The translations under genes were made by a program, and so were the position numbers. 64,000 nt of DNA. Source: an uncultured Bacteroides sp. Lineage in GTDB: Bacteria; Bacteroidota; Bacteroidia; Bacteroidales; Bacteroidaceae. The stretch is from the NCBI RefSeq assembly GCF_963678425.1, contig NZ_OY782855.1:2294001-2358000 (forward strand), written 5' to 3'. How positions within the stretch are numbered: the first letter of the stretch is position 1; each line of letters starts with the position of its first letter. A model generated the notes under the pieces. The model ran no database searches, was not told the origin of the DNA, and saw only the letters and a program-made list of their open reading frames with translations. Below are positions 52,846 to 62,416 of this stretch, piece after piece.

Positions 52846-55800
52846 TTAAAATGTTAGACCTAGTTTTATACCAAAGCTACGAGAAGGTGGATAAGCGTTA
52901 GATTCAAGTCCTACACCTGAGTTACCGTTCGATTCAGTTGATTCCGGGTCAATGTGTGATTTATTTGAAGAAGAAACCCACAAAATAGCAAGGTTACTTC
53001 CAATAAGAGATACATTAGCGGCTTTAATGCATTTAGTCTTTGCTAACATAGATTTTGGAAATGTATATGTTAGATGCAATTCACGCAATTTCAAGAATGA
53101 ACCGTCAAATACACTTAATTCACGATTAGGATAGTATGATTCATAGAAATCCTGAGCTGCGATGCCAATTGTATTGGCTTTTCCATCAGCTGTAACGCAT
53201 TTCTCATTTGTCAATACATCTTTACCTACTACAATAGCTCTTTCTCGAATATCACCCTTTGCTGTAAAGTCCAATATACCTGTGTAAGCTCCAAACATTT
53301 CTGAAACACTGAACATGTCACCACCTTTGCGCATATCAAGCAAGAAACCAAAGCTCAGATTCTTATAAGATAGCTCACTGCGTAACCCTCCAATCCAATC
53401 TGGAGCAACATCTCCTAATTTCATATTTGACTGCAGTGTAGGAAGTCCATTTGAGTCAATTACAACTTCACCTTTATCGTTCCTAACCATTCCTTTTCCA
53501 TAGATACTTCCCCAGCTTTGTCCTGGGATAGCATAAACATAAGTACTCCAGTCTGATCCCAAAGTATAAGAAGACAACTTCTGACCAGTATTTGGATCCT
53601 GGTATAAACTTACGATTTTACTCTTATCCTTTGCCCAGTTTAGTGATACATTCCAATTCCAGTCTTTATTCTTAATAATATCTGCACCTAACTGAATTTC
53701 TAAACCTTTGTTAGCAATTTCACCGGCATTAACCAACATTGAATTATAACCAGTTGTTCTAGAAATAGCTACATTCATAATCTGGTTAGTTGTATTCTTT
53801 GAATAATATGCCATATCAAGAGTTAAACGTTTCTGAAAAAAAGCAGCCTCAAGACCAATTTCCTTAGTTATAACACTTTCCGGCTTCAGATTTGTTGCAG
53901 GATGGGTTGTAGGAAGATGGAACTGCGAAACTCCGTTAAACGTATTATTTTCAGATGTATAGTATGCAGTAGTACGATACGCTTCCGTTGCAGAACCAAT
54001 CTTAGCCCAGCTTGCACGTATTTTCAAATAACTCAATGCATCAGACTGCAATGACTTAAATGTTGCAGTAGGAATCCAGCTCGCACTAACTGATGGGTAA
54101 AAGAATGAATCTTTGATTGTTGAGCTCCAATCTTGACGAGCACTAACATCCACATAAGCCATTCCATTATATCCCATAGAAGCCTGTCCATAAACACTAT
54201 TTGAACGAATCCAGGAATGATCCATTGAATTAACAGCACTACCCTTCACATTAGATATAGTGTACAATTCGGGATTTGTTAACTCATCAGCGCCCAAACC
54301 TGAAGACTCCCATTTTAAATTTCGGTAATTAGCTCCAGCCAAAGCATCTACTGAAAAATTGCCAAATGTTTTATCGAAATAACCAACGAAATCAGCATTT
54401 ACTTCAGACTGACTTTGGTTATTTAATCTAAAATATCCATTAGCATAATCAGGACTATAAGCAACTACAGAATTTTGTTTTGTCCCATAATAATCAAAAC
54501 CTAATCTACCTTCAAATTTCAGGTAGCTTAAAGGCTTAATGTATAATGATGTTTTTCCAAATAAACGATTACGTTCATAACCATTCGTATTCTTGTTTAC
54601 AGTCCAATATGGATTTGCATGATAGGCTGAATTCCAATTGTAATGATTTCCATCAACATCATAATCTTGCCAATGAGCTTTAAGATCATTAATATCTACC
54701 TGACGTCCAAACCACTGAAGCAGAGACTGAAGTGGGTTACTTGGTCCATAGCCTGTTACAGGTAAATTCTTACTCTCTGTACGAGTATAATCCATAGACA
54801 AATCATAGCTTAAATATTTATTAAACTCCATCGTTGTCTTAAACTGCCCATTGTATCTTTTTTGGTCCGTATTTGGAACTGTACCTTTTTGATCGCGGTA
54901 TCCCAAAGATGCTCTTGTAGAAGATTTCTCATTTTGCGTTGCAAAAGAGACATTATGATTAAAAGAATAACCAGTCTGAAAAAAGTCCTTAATATTATTT
55001 GGATGTGAAACCCAATCAGTAACAGTATATGCACCATTTTTATAAGGAGAATTAAACTGAGGAACTTTTAGTCCGATATCTAAACGAGGGCCCCAGCTTT
55101 CGTCCATCTGGTTATTTACACCATTATAATTAAATCCAGCACCAGAATCATAACCTCCTACAGCATAATCCTGATAAGTACCTGTATAACCTTTTGCTTT
55201 GGCAATACCATATTGATATTCATCACCTAAATATCCTTGTCCATACTTATTTTGTAGTGGAAGAATATTATAGATTTGATCAACACTAAAATTACCATCA
55301 TATTGAACTGTTACTCCTTTATCTTTTCCTTTACCACTTTTAGTTGTTATAAGGATTACACCTTTACCGGCACGCATACCGTAAAGAGCAGCAGAGCCAC
55401 CTTTTAAAACAGAAACAGATTCAATATCATCAGGATTTATATCATAAAGTCCGGAACCCATATCAACCGATCCACCTTTACCATCACTATTCATCGTATT
55501 AGAATATTGATCGTTAGCAATTGGCACTCCATCAACTACGATTAGAGGTTCATTACTACCAAATGAGCTATTACCACGTATAACAATACGTGATGAAGCT
55601 CCAACTGCACCTCCGGTTGAAGAAATTTGCACACCTGCAATTTTACCAGATAATGAATTTGCAACATTCATTTGTCCAACCTTTGTCAAGTCCTCAGATT
55701 TAACCTCCTGTACCGCATAACCAAGAGATTTCTTTTCACGAGAAACTCCCATTGCAGTTACAACAACTTCACTAACAACTTGTGCATCCGGAGCAAGAAC

Positions 55801-56079
55801 AATTTTTAAGGTTGGCTTAATTGCTACTTCAGCTTTCTTCATTCCTATATAAGAAACGATTAAAGATTTAGCTGAACCAGGAACATTAGACATAACAAAT
55901 TTACCATCTAAATCACTGATAGAACCAATAGTTGTTCCTTTCACTAAAATAGACGCTCCGACAATAGGCAACCCATCTTCCTCAGAAACAACAGTTCCTG
56001 TTACTTTCTGATTTTGGGCAGTTACTAAACCAATCCCTACAAAAAGGCAAGCTAATAACAGCATTAATTTTTTTTTCAT
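52846..56079 (-). CDS. SusC/RagA TonB-linked outer-membrane protein
   Basis: About 1,077 residues. The ATG at 56079 is chosen because it has a good ribosome binding site (AGGAGAGAATTT before the ATG); the in-frame ATG at 56106 lies upstream of that site and is not present in the related gene at 61950. Signal peptide MKKKLMLLLACLFVGIGLV-TAQ is followed by a carboxypeptidase-like domain (TGTVVSEEDGLPIVGASILV), TonB-box region EVVVTAMG, plug and barrel ending SFGIKLGLTF. There is no STN domain, so it should not signal to a FecR protein. It transports the ligand of the following SusD. Confidence 0.92.
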   Translation of the reverse strand: MKKKLMLLLACLFVGIGLVTAQNQKVTGTVVSEEDGLPIVGASILVKGTTIGSISDLDGKFVMSNVPGSAKSLIVSYIGMKKAEVAIKPTLKIVLAPDAQVVSEVVVTAMGVSREKKSLGYAVQEVKSEDLTKVGQMNVANSLSGKIAGVQISSTGGAVGASSRIVIRGNSSFGSNEPLIVVDGVPIANDQYSNTMNSDGKGGSVDMGSGLYDINPDDIESVSVLKGGSAALYGMRAGKGVILITTKSGKGKDKGVTVQYDGNFSVDQIYNILPLQNKYGQGYLGDEYQYGIAKAKGYTGTYQDYAVGGYDSGAGFNYNGVNNQMDESWGPRLDIGLKVPQFNSPYKNGAYTVTDWVSHPNNIKDFFQTGYSFNHNVSFATQNEKSSTRASLGYRDQKGTVPNTDQKRYNGQFKTTMEFNKYLSYDLSMDYTRTESKNLPVTGYGPSNPLQSLLQWFGRQVDINDLKAHWQDYDVDGNHYNWNSAYHANPYWTVNKNTNGYERNRLFGKTSLYIKPLSYLKFEGRLGFDYYGTKQNSVVAYSPDYANGYFRLNNQSQSEVNADFVGYFDKTFGNFSVDALAGANYRNLKWESSGLGADELTNPELYTISNVKGSAVNSMDHSWIRSNSVYGQASMGYNGMAYVDVSARQDWSSTIKDSFFYPSVSASWIPTATFKSLQSDALSYLKIRASWAKIGSATEAYRTTAYYTSENNTFNGVSQFHLPTTHPATNLKPESVITKEIGLEAAFFQKRLTLDMAYYSKNTTNQIMNVAISRTTGYNSMLVNAGEIANKGLEIQLGADIIKNKDWNWNVSLNWAKDKSKIVSLYQDPNTGQKLSSYTLGSDWSTYVYAIPGQSWGSIYGKGMVRNDKGEVVIDSNGLPTLQSNMKLGDVAPDWIGGLRSELSYKNLSFGFLLDMRKGGDMFSVSEMFGAYTGILDFTAKGDIRERAIVVGKDVLTNEKCVTADGKANTIGIAAQDFYESYYPNRELSVFDGSFLKLRELHLTYTFPKSMLAKTKCIKAANVSLIGSNLAILWVSSSNKSHIDPESTESNGNSGVGLESNAYPPSRSFGIKLGLTF

Positions 56080-56135
56080 AAATTCTCTCCTAAAGTTTAA
56101 TTTCATAATTACACTTACTTTACTCTAACATTTTG

Positions 56136-56143
56136 CAAAGTTA
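56136..56143 (-). promoter_or_regulatory. -7 box of the SusC gene at 56079
   Basis: TAACTTTG on the minus strand, 57 bases before the start codon. The surrounding sequence resembles the promoter region of the SusC gene at 61950. The -33 element is weak. Confidence 0.5.
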
Positions 56144-57080
56144 TGAATAAAAACTAAATAAAAAACTATTTTTATAAATCCGCCGTACTTTGCTTTCTTT
56201 TTGATGCATTTATTGCGTATTTTAAAACACATATTGTAAAATTAGGCTATATTTTAATCTTTAAAACATATATACACCAAATTCAAATAAAGATCAACAC
56301 AATGGATTATATAGAATAGCTTTCTTTATGATTGAATATGCACTAATAATTCATCATTTTGATTTTATAGGAGAAATAATAGAATTTGTATTTTTACAAA
56401 TATTAATTTATGCGGTTATATTTTTAAGTAATAAAAATATATTCATAAGATCTATTACAGAAGTCTTTGATAATCAATAGTTATACATATTTTTCATCTT
56501 TTTTACAGCAGTAAATATTATAACTACCAGATAGCTAAAATGCTATACTATAAGGTGAATAAGAATATGTTGTTTTTATATAATCGTTATAAATAAAAAA
56601 ACAATAGTATGTATAATGTCTATCAATTTTATATTCTAAAAGACAAACATATTTTTATGAGTTTCAGGAATTAATATTTCAACTTAAATAAAATAGTAAA
56701 GCTCTATTTATTAGCTTTATTTTGACCTATACAAATTTGTATAATAAGGACTTAAGAATTACTTTTAAGATTAGTTAAAGAAAGAAATTGTAAGTATTAT
56801 AGTTTAATCTTTGGTTAAAAATCTTGTATAAGTACATATTATTAGGCATAAAATATAAAAAATAAATATTTAAATGTTAAATATTCCATAAATAGCAACT
56901 ATATATATAATGAAGATCGTTTGTCGATTTATTTTCGTCTTTCATCGATAAAAAAGGTTTGGTGGGAGAAACTTTGGGGCCATAAAAAAGCCAAAGGCTA
57001 ATAAATAAACAATAGATAACTAGCCCTAAATAAGCGTTGTAGGTTCTGTCATAAAAGCATAGATGATATCTGAGAAACAA

Positions 57081-57116
57081 AAAAAAGGGAAATACCCGAA
57101 AGTATTTCCCTTTTTT
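57081..57116 (-). terminator. Terminator of the second SusC/SusD operon
   Basis: A perfect 15-bp stem (57081-57095 with 57102-57116) with a 6-base loop; T-run on the minus strand, 30 bases after the SusD stop. Confidence 0.9.
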
Positions 57117-57145
57117 GTTTAATGACGTATTATCTACAACTGTTA

Positions 57146-58798
57146 TTACCAGCCAGCATTCTGCTGAGCAGCCAATGTTGGGTTACGCAACAAGTCATCC
57201 TGTGGTATAGGCCAGATAAAACGTTTATCTGTATAAGGAATAAATTTAGCACTTGAGCTGTACCATGCTGATTTCACTTCACCACCTACAACAAAAGCAT
57301 TACCTGTTCCTGGCACAATTTTACCATCCTTATATAATATTTTAGCATTATTGAACTCAATCTTAGCAGGTATACCTCCTGAAGGACAAAGATCATCTTT
57401 AGCCAGACGATGAATATCTTCCCAACGGCGACCTTCTCCATGGAACTCAATACGGCGTTCCCATAAAATTGCTGTTAAAAAGTCTTTATCAGTAGTAAAA
57501 CTGGAAGCTGTATATGCTTTTGATTTGTCAGCTAAAGAACGGTTACGAACAGCATTTAGTAATTCCAGAGCTAAGGGCTTATTTCCTAAACGGAGAGCAG
57601 CTTCCGAATAGTTCAACAGAACTTCTGCATAACGGATTATCGGAGCATATTCTTGGTTTGTAACCGGATTCTGGTATTTATCGCAGTAATAATAATCATT
57701 ACTTGCCTGATACATCAATAGACTACGACGTTTATCATCTCCTAACCAATAACTTGAATTATATAGTGTTGGAGATGAAGTACATATTGCACGTCCACCA
57801 TCACGAACAGACATCATAGCAGCCATTGCACCATTCACGTCACCATTATCTGTTGAGCTATTTTCAATAGAGAAAATAGACTCAGAGTTATCAGAATATG
57901 AAGTAAACGGTGTTGCTGGTGAGGATTCTAGAGTATAGTTACCGATAGCACTTGAAAATGGAGCAACAGTAGTACTCTTTGTCAGTTTGGCAGCTTCCTT
58001 TTCAACATTTGCCCAATCGCGCATGTGAAGATAAATACGAGTCTTTAATGCAATAGCAGCACCTTTAGAAGCTCTGGTTATCCTATTAGCAGCAACAGAA
58101 TTAGGAAGCAGACTTTCAGCCTCATTAAGATCTTTTAGAATCTGTGCATAAGTATCTTTCACCGAGGAACGTCCAATTTTCAACGCTTCAGCAATTTCTG
58201 CCTTTGTATTAACAGGTGTCAGATAAAGAGGCATCCCATAATTATTGTTTCCTTCAACATTATATGGCAGTGCATAATGAATCATCAAGTTATGATAAGT
58301 CAAAGCACGAAGAAATAAACATTCTCCTTTATATTGATTACTAACATCCTCTGTAATCACTTTGTTAGCAGAAGCGTCTGCTTCTCCCTTCAATACAGTA
58401 TTCACACGATTGATACATTCAAATGAAGTATTCCACATATACATATTGTTTGTTGACGCTACACTATATGTTGATGTATATGTGATTTTATAAAATTGTG
58501 CAGTAAGGTTCATATCTTCACCACGCATTTCACCTTGAATAATACTAGCTGCACCAAATGGATAGCCACGCGTATAATCACCGCCATATGAACCGCATTG
58601 TGCTGCATCATACGCCCCAATCATAGAAAGTTCACAACGTGCAGGGGTAGTAAAGGCTGATATGTCTGAGAAGGTGGCTACCGGCTTCAGGTCCACCACA
58701 TCCTTTTCACAGGAAGAGAGCATCGGAGCTACAGCAAATACAGCAGCCCAAGCTACAGAAGAAATATTTTTGAATATATTATTGTATATCATAATCAT
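57146..58798 (-). CDS. SusD/RagB-family lipoprotein
   Basis: A 550-residue lipoprotein; signal segment with lipobox MLSSC (Cys30). SusD-family blocks are KGECLFLRALTYHNLMIHYA in the first third, IRYAEVLLNYSEAALRLGN with LLNAVRNRS, and ILWERRIEFHGEGRRWEDIHRL near the C-terminus, ending WPIPQDDLLRNPTL. This is the classical SusD type, unlike the SusD_2-type partner of the neighbouring pair. It lies 26 bases downstream of its SusC. Confidence 0.92.
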   Translation of the reverse strand: MIMIYNNIFKNISSVAWAAVFAVAPMLSSCEKDVVDLKPVATFSDISAFTTPARCELSMIGAYDAAQCGSYGGDYTRGYPFGAASIIQGEMRGEDMNLTAQFYKITYTSTYSVASTNNMYMWNTSFECINRVNTVLKGEADASANKVITEDVSNQYKGECLFLRALTYHNLMIHYALPYNVEGNNNYGMPLYLTPVNTKAEIAEALKIGRSSVKDTYAQILKDLNEAESLLPNSVAANRITRASKGAAIALKTRIYLHMRDWANVEKEAAKLTKSTTVAPFSSAIGNYTLESSPATPFTSYSDNSESIFSIENSSTDNGDVNGAMAAMMSVRDGGRAICTSSPTLYNSSYWLGDDKRRSLLMYQASNDYYYCDKYQNPVTNQEYAPIIRYAEVLLNYSEAALRLGNKPLALELLNAVRNRSLADKSKAYTASSFTTDKDFLTAILWERRIEFHGEGRRWEDIHRLAKDDLCPSGGIPAKIEFNNAKILYKDGKIVPGTGNAFVVGGEVKSAWYSSSAKFIPYTDKRFIWPIPQDDLLRNPTLAAQQNAGW

Positions 58799-58824
58799 TT
58801 TTTTAAAAGTTTATTTTACTTAAA

Positions 58825-61800
58825 TCAAAATGTAACGTTTGCACCGAAAGAAAGAACACGCTGCTGTGGCAGACCATCCCAATCAACACCCATTCGTGTT
58901 ACATGATTAGAAGAAGAAGTTGTTTCTGGATCAAGTCCCTTATACCCGGTAATTGTCAGGAGATTCTGTGCCTGTGCGTAAAAGCGAACCTTAGAAATAT
59001 TTATTTTAGACAAAAAACTCTTTGGCAATGTGTATCCCAAGGTTAAAGTTGACAATTTTAAGAATGCTCCACTTTGAACAAAGTGAGAATCCGTATAGCC
59101 ATCATTAAATAATTTAAGGTTATCACCATAGCCAATCTTAGGAGTCATGCCATCACCTGGTTTGTCAACACTTTGCCAGCGTCCCAGAATTTCTGTGCCG
59201 TTATTGGCAAATTCCATATTCAGCAACGATCCTTGACGAGTAGCATTCATAACTTTATTTCCACCTGAGAAACGGAAAAACACATTCAAATCAAAGTTTT
59301 TATAGGTCAATGTATTATTGAAACCACCAAACCATGTAGGAACAGAAGATCCCAGAATTTTGCGATCAGAAGCATCCAGCGAAGAAGCTTTAGACACATC
59401 AGACGGATTTGCAGGGTCATAAACTTTATAATCATAATCAGCACCAAATGTATCAAACTGAGCAAGAGTACCATCTGCTTTTCTCCAGATAGGATTACCA
59501 TTCATTTTATTTACTCCATAATAATCATAACCATAAAGCGATTTATAAGATTCTCCTTCACGAATAATCGTATAGTTATCTACTATATCGCTACCGCCAT
59601 ATAAAGACTTCACAACGTTTTTCAGAGTAGAAAAGTTTACATCAGCATGCCATTTAAAGTCTCTGCCAGTTATAACGTCACCACCTACCGTTAGTTCAAT
59701 ACCTGAGTTCTTAATTTTACCAATATTATCATAATAGCTGTTCCCTGGGATACCCAAAGAAGGAGCTGTAGGAACTTCTAATACCAGGTCTTTAGAATTC
59801 TTCTGCCAATATGCTAACTCAAAAGTTAAACGTCCATCAAAAAGAGTTCCATCCAAACCCAGATCAAAAGTTTCTGTAGTTTCCCATTTTAACTGATCAT
59901 TACCCATATTGCTCCAGGCAATTCCTGATTCAGCGCCATATTGTTTTGCAGAATAAGTACCCAAATAAGGGAAATTGCTTCCTAATTCTGAATTACCCAA
60001 TGTTGCGTAACTAGCACGTAAACGAAGGTCATTTACGACTTTACTTACAGAAGAATCTTTCCAGAAGTTTTCCCTAGAGATACGCCAAGCGGCTGATGCG
60101 CCATAAAATGTACCCCAACGTGTATTTTTTGACAAACGAGACAAACCATCTCTACGTGCTGATCCACCAACATAATATTTACTATCATAATTATAATTAG
60201 CACGGAACATATAAGAAGCTAAACCATTAAAAGACTTATTTCCACCGACATTCTTATCACCAAACGTTTTAGAGATGATATGATCTGAGAAGAATCTATC
60301 TGATAACTGCTGAACAGAGGCATCAGTCCACTCATATTCACTATATGTATATTCCTGAACGGCTGTAGCACTTAAATTGTGAATTTCATTAAACGAACGG
60401 TTGAAGTTCAGCACATTTTGCCAGTTCCAGTTTTTATAAGTAGTATTTACTTCTTCAATTGTGCCTTTGTATCCATAACCATCACCAGATTCCGGATCCC
60501 AATACATATAATCTGTTAATTTAGAAAGGTCAAGACTTGCCTGAGTGCGCAATGTCAGCCCATCCATTAAAGTAGCTTCAGCAAAACCGCCGCCGATTAA
60601 ACGAGTATTAGTTGAACGGTTTACATTATTATCTAAAGCCCATACAATATTCTGAATACCATTATCAATATATTTAAGGTTACCTCCACGCCCTAACGTT
60701 TTACGATTTTCTTTATCAATATTATAGCCTGTAATATCTGTTGGATCAAAAACAGAAACGTTAGGCAACATACGAACACCTGCAAATCCCAAACTTCCCA
60801 AAGAGTTTTCTTCATTCATTACTCCGTTAATGGTGGTGTGACTAGCTTGTACATTTAGTCCAATCTTTAGCCATTTGTTAGCATTCTGAGTCAAATCAGC
60901 TTTCAATGAGTAACGTTCCAGATTATTTGCACGGACGATACCATCCTGATCAGTATAGCCTAGTGAAAAGTAATACTGACTATTTTCTGTACCACCACTT
61001 GCAGCTATATTATGATTCTGTTGAAAAGCATTATCTCTGTAGATATAGTCATTCCACTTTGTATCCGGGCCATTTGGATCATAAACAGCTTGTCCTTTAG
61101 CACCCCAGTTTTCATATTTTTCATTTGCTATAGTGACAAAATCCTTTGCGTTCAACAGATCATGTAATTTAGTAGGTGAAGCAACACCAACATAGCCATC
61201 ATAAGTGACTTTAGTGGCATTTTTAGCACCTTTTTTAGTAGTAATTAACACAACACCATTAGCAGCACGTGAACCGTAAATAGCTGTTGCAGCTCCATCT
61301 TTCAGGATTTCAATAGACTGAATATCATTAGGATTAATATCAGACATTGCATTAAACGAACTATATAGCTGACCTGTATCTCCTGATGTAACAGGCATTC
61401 CATCAATAATAATCAATGGCTGGCTACTTGAAGAAATAGTACTTAAACCACGCACATGATATGTAGGAGTAGATCCTAATGCGCCATTAGGTGAAACAAC
61501 CTGAACACCTGCAGCACGACCAGACAACTGGGTATCAAAAGAAGGTGTAGCCAAATTACTAATTTCACTACCGCCGACTTTAGAAATTGAACTTGTTACG
61601 TCTTTTTTCTTTTGTACGCCATAACCAACAACAACGATCTCTTCCAAAGCCTTAGCAGACGAAGCTAATTTCACATTTACAACAGGCTTAATAGCAACCT
61701 CACTAGTCTTCATTCCAATGTAAGAAACAACTAGAGTCTTTGCAGAACCTGGAACGTTTAACAAAGTAAATTTACCATCCAGATCAGTAGTGGCACCTAT

Positions 61801-61950
61801 TTTAGTACCCTTAACCAATACTGATGCGCCTAACACAGGTTGCCCATCTTCTTCCGAAACGACAACGCCTGTCACTTTCTGATTCTGGGCAGTTACTAAA
61901 CCAATGCCTACAAATAGACATGCCAATAACAGCATTAATTTTCTTTTCAT
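58825..61950 (-). CDS. SusC/RagA TonB-linked outer-membrane protein
   Basis: About 1,041 residues. The ATG at 61950 (MKRKLMLLLACLFVGIGLV) is preceded by AAGAGAGAATTT, the counterpart of the site before the gene at 56079; the frame is open to 62037 but the added part overlaps the promoter. Domain order: signal peptide, carboxypeptidase-like domain (TGVVVSEEDGQPVLGASVLV), TonB-box region EIVVVGYG, plug, barrel ending LSFGANVTF. No STN domain. The first 90 residues are very similar to those of the SusC at 56079 and then diverge, which suggests gene duplication or 5'-end recombination. Confidence 0.92.
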   Translation of the reverse strand: MKRKLMLLLACLFVGIGLVTAQNQKVTGVVVSEEDGQPVLGASVLVKGTKIGATTDLDGKFTLLNVPGSAKTLVVSYIGMKTSEVAIKPVVNVKLASSAKALEEIVVVGYGVQKKKDVTSSISKVGGSEISNLATPSFDTQLSGRAAGVQVVSPNGALGSTPTYHVRGLSTISSSSQPLIIIDGMPVTSGDTGQLYSSFNAMSDINPNDIQSIEILKDGAATAIYGSRAANGVVLITTKKGAKNATKVTYDGYVGVASPTKLHDLLNAKDFVTIANEKYENWGAKGQAVYDPNGPDTKWNDYIYRDNAFQQNHNIAASGGTENSQYYFSLGYTDQDGIVRANNLERYSLKADLTQNANKWLKIGLNVQASHTTINGVMNEENSLGSLGFAGVRMLPNVSVFDPTDITGYNIDKENRKTLGRGGNLKYIDNGIQNIVWALDNNVNRSTNTRLIGGGFAEATLMDGLTLRTQASLDLSKLTDYMYWDPESGDGYGYKGTIEEVNTTYKNWNWQNVLNFNRSFNEIHNLSATAVQEYTYSEYEWTDASVQQLSDRFFSDHIISKTFGDKNVGGNKSFNGLASYMFRANYNYDSKYYVGGSARRDGLSRLSKNTRWGTFYGASAAWRISRENFWKDSSVSKVVNDLRLRASYATLGNSELGSNFPYLGTYSAKQYGAESGIAWSNMGNDQLKWETTETFDLGLDGTLFDGRLTFELAYWQKNSKDLVLEVPTAPSLGIPGNSYYDNIGKIKNSGIELTVGGDVITGRDFKWHADVNFSTLKNVVKSLYGGSDIVDNYTIIREGESYKSLYGYDYYGVNKMNGNPIWRKADGTLAQFDTFGADYDYKVYDPANPSDVSKASSLDASDRKILGSSVPTWFGGFNNTLTYKNFDLNVFFRFSGGNKVMNATRQGSLLNMEFANNGTEILGRWQSVDKPGDGMTPKIGYGDNLKLFNDGYTDSHFVQSGAFLKLSTLTLGYTLPKSFLSKINISKVRFYAQAQNLLTITGYKGLDPETTSSSNHVTRMGVDWDGLPQQRVLSFGANVTF

Positions 61951-62007
61951 AAATTCTCTCTTAAAGTTTAACTTTACAACATTTATTTTCTTTAACCTAA
62001 CAATTTG

Positions 62008-62037
62008 CAAATATATAAATAAAAGCAAAATAAACAA
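62008..62037 (-). promoter_or_regulatory. Promoter of the SusC gene at 61950
   Basis: On the minus strand TTG (62037-62035), a 19-base spacer and TATATTTG (62015-62008), about 58 bases before the ATG. Confidence 0.65.
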
Positions 62038-62416
62038 CCAATTTATTAAAAAAACCTTTCAATTATTACAAATTGTTATATTTTCACCACTAAAGAGCTT
62101 TAAATAGTACATATTTACCTATTAAAATAAGTAAAATAGCCTCCATTCTACGACATAATGAACAAACAAAAAGTGATTTAAATGGCATAATTTGATATTT
62201 ATCGATAAAATATGCCATAAAAACCAATCATTTTGACGAAAATGATAAAAACATATTAAACAACATTTAATTCAACGGCAAGTGTTATAAAAAGCAACGA
62301 TCAATTTAACAATATTATATTGTCGAAACAGACTCATACTGTTTTTAAATCGCTTTCAAAAATGGAAGAAAATAAAAAGGAAGAAAAACTCAGAAAGGTC
62401 AAATAACACTATTCTA
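62038..62416. other. Intergenic region between SusC promoter and insertion sequence
   Basis: No gene. It contains the inverted repeat ATGGCATA (62182-62189) / TATGCCAT (62211-62218) with the 12-base palindrome TTTATCGATAAA (62198-62209) between the arms, 145 bases upstream of the SusC promoter. This could be an operator. The insertion sequence starts at 62417. Confidence 0.45.

Larger units (their letters stand above)
56107..57145. other. Long AT-rich intergenic region between SusC/SusD pairs
   Basis: About 1,000 bases, strongly AT-rich. It contains the promoter of the downstream SusC gene at one end and the terminator of the upstream SusD gene at the other (57081-57116). A GC-richer island at about 56930-57010 includes AGCC-TTT-GGCT followed by T's on the minus strand and may be a second hairpin or a short repeat. 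No gene was recognised. Confidence 0.5.

Noticed and set aside
56877..57080. Open frame of 67 codons on the minus strand in the gap between SusC/SusD pairs
   Set aside because: It stops in AT-rich DNA, overlaps possible hairpins and shows no domain or ribosome binding site. A repeat or chance frame is more likely.
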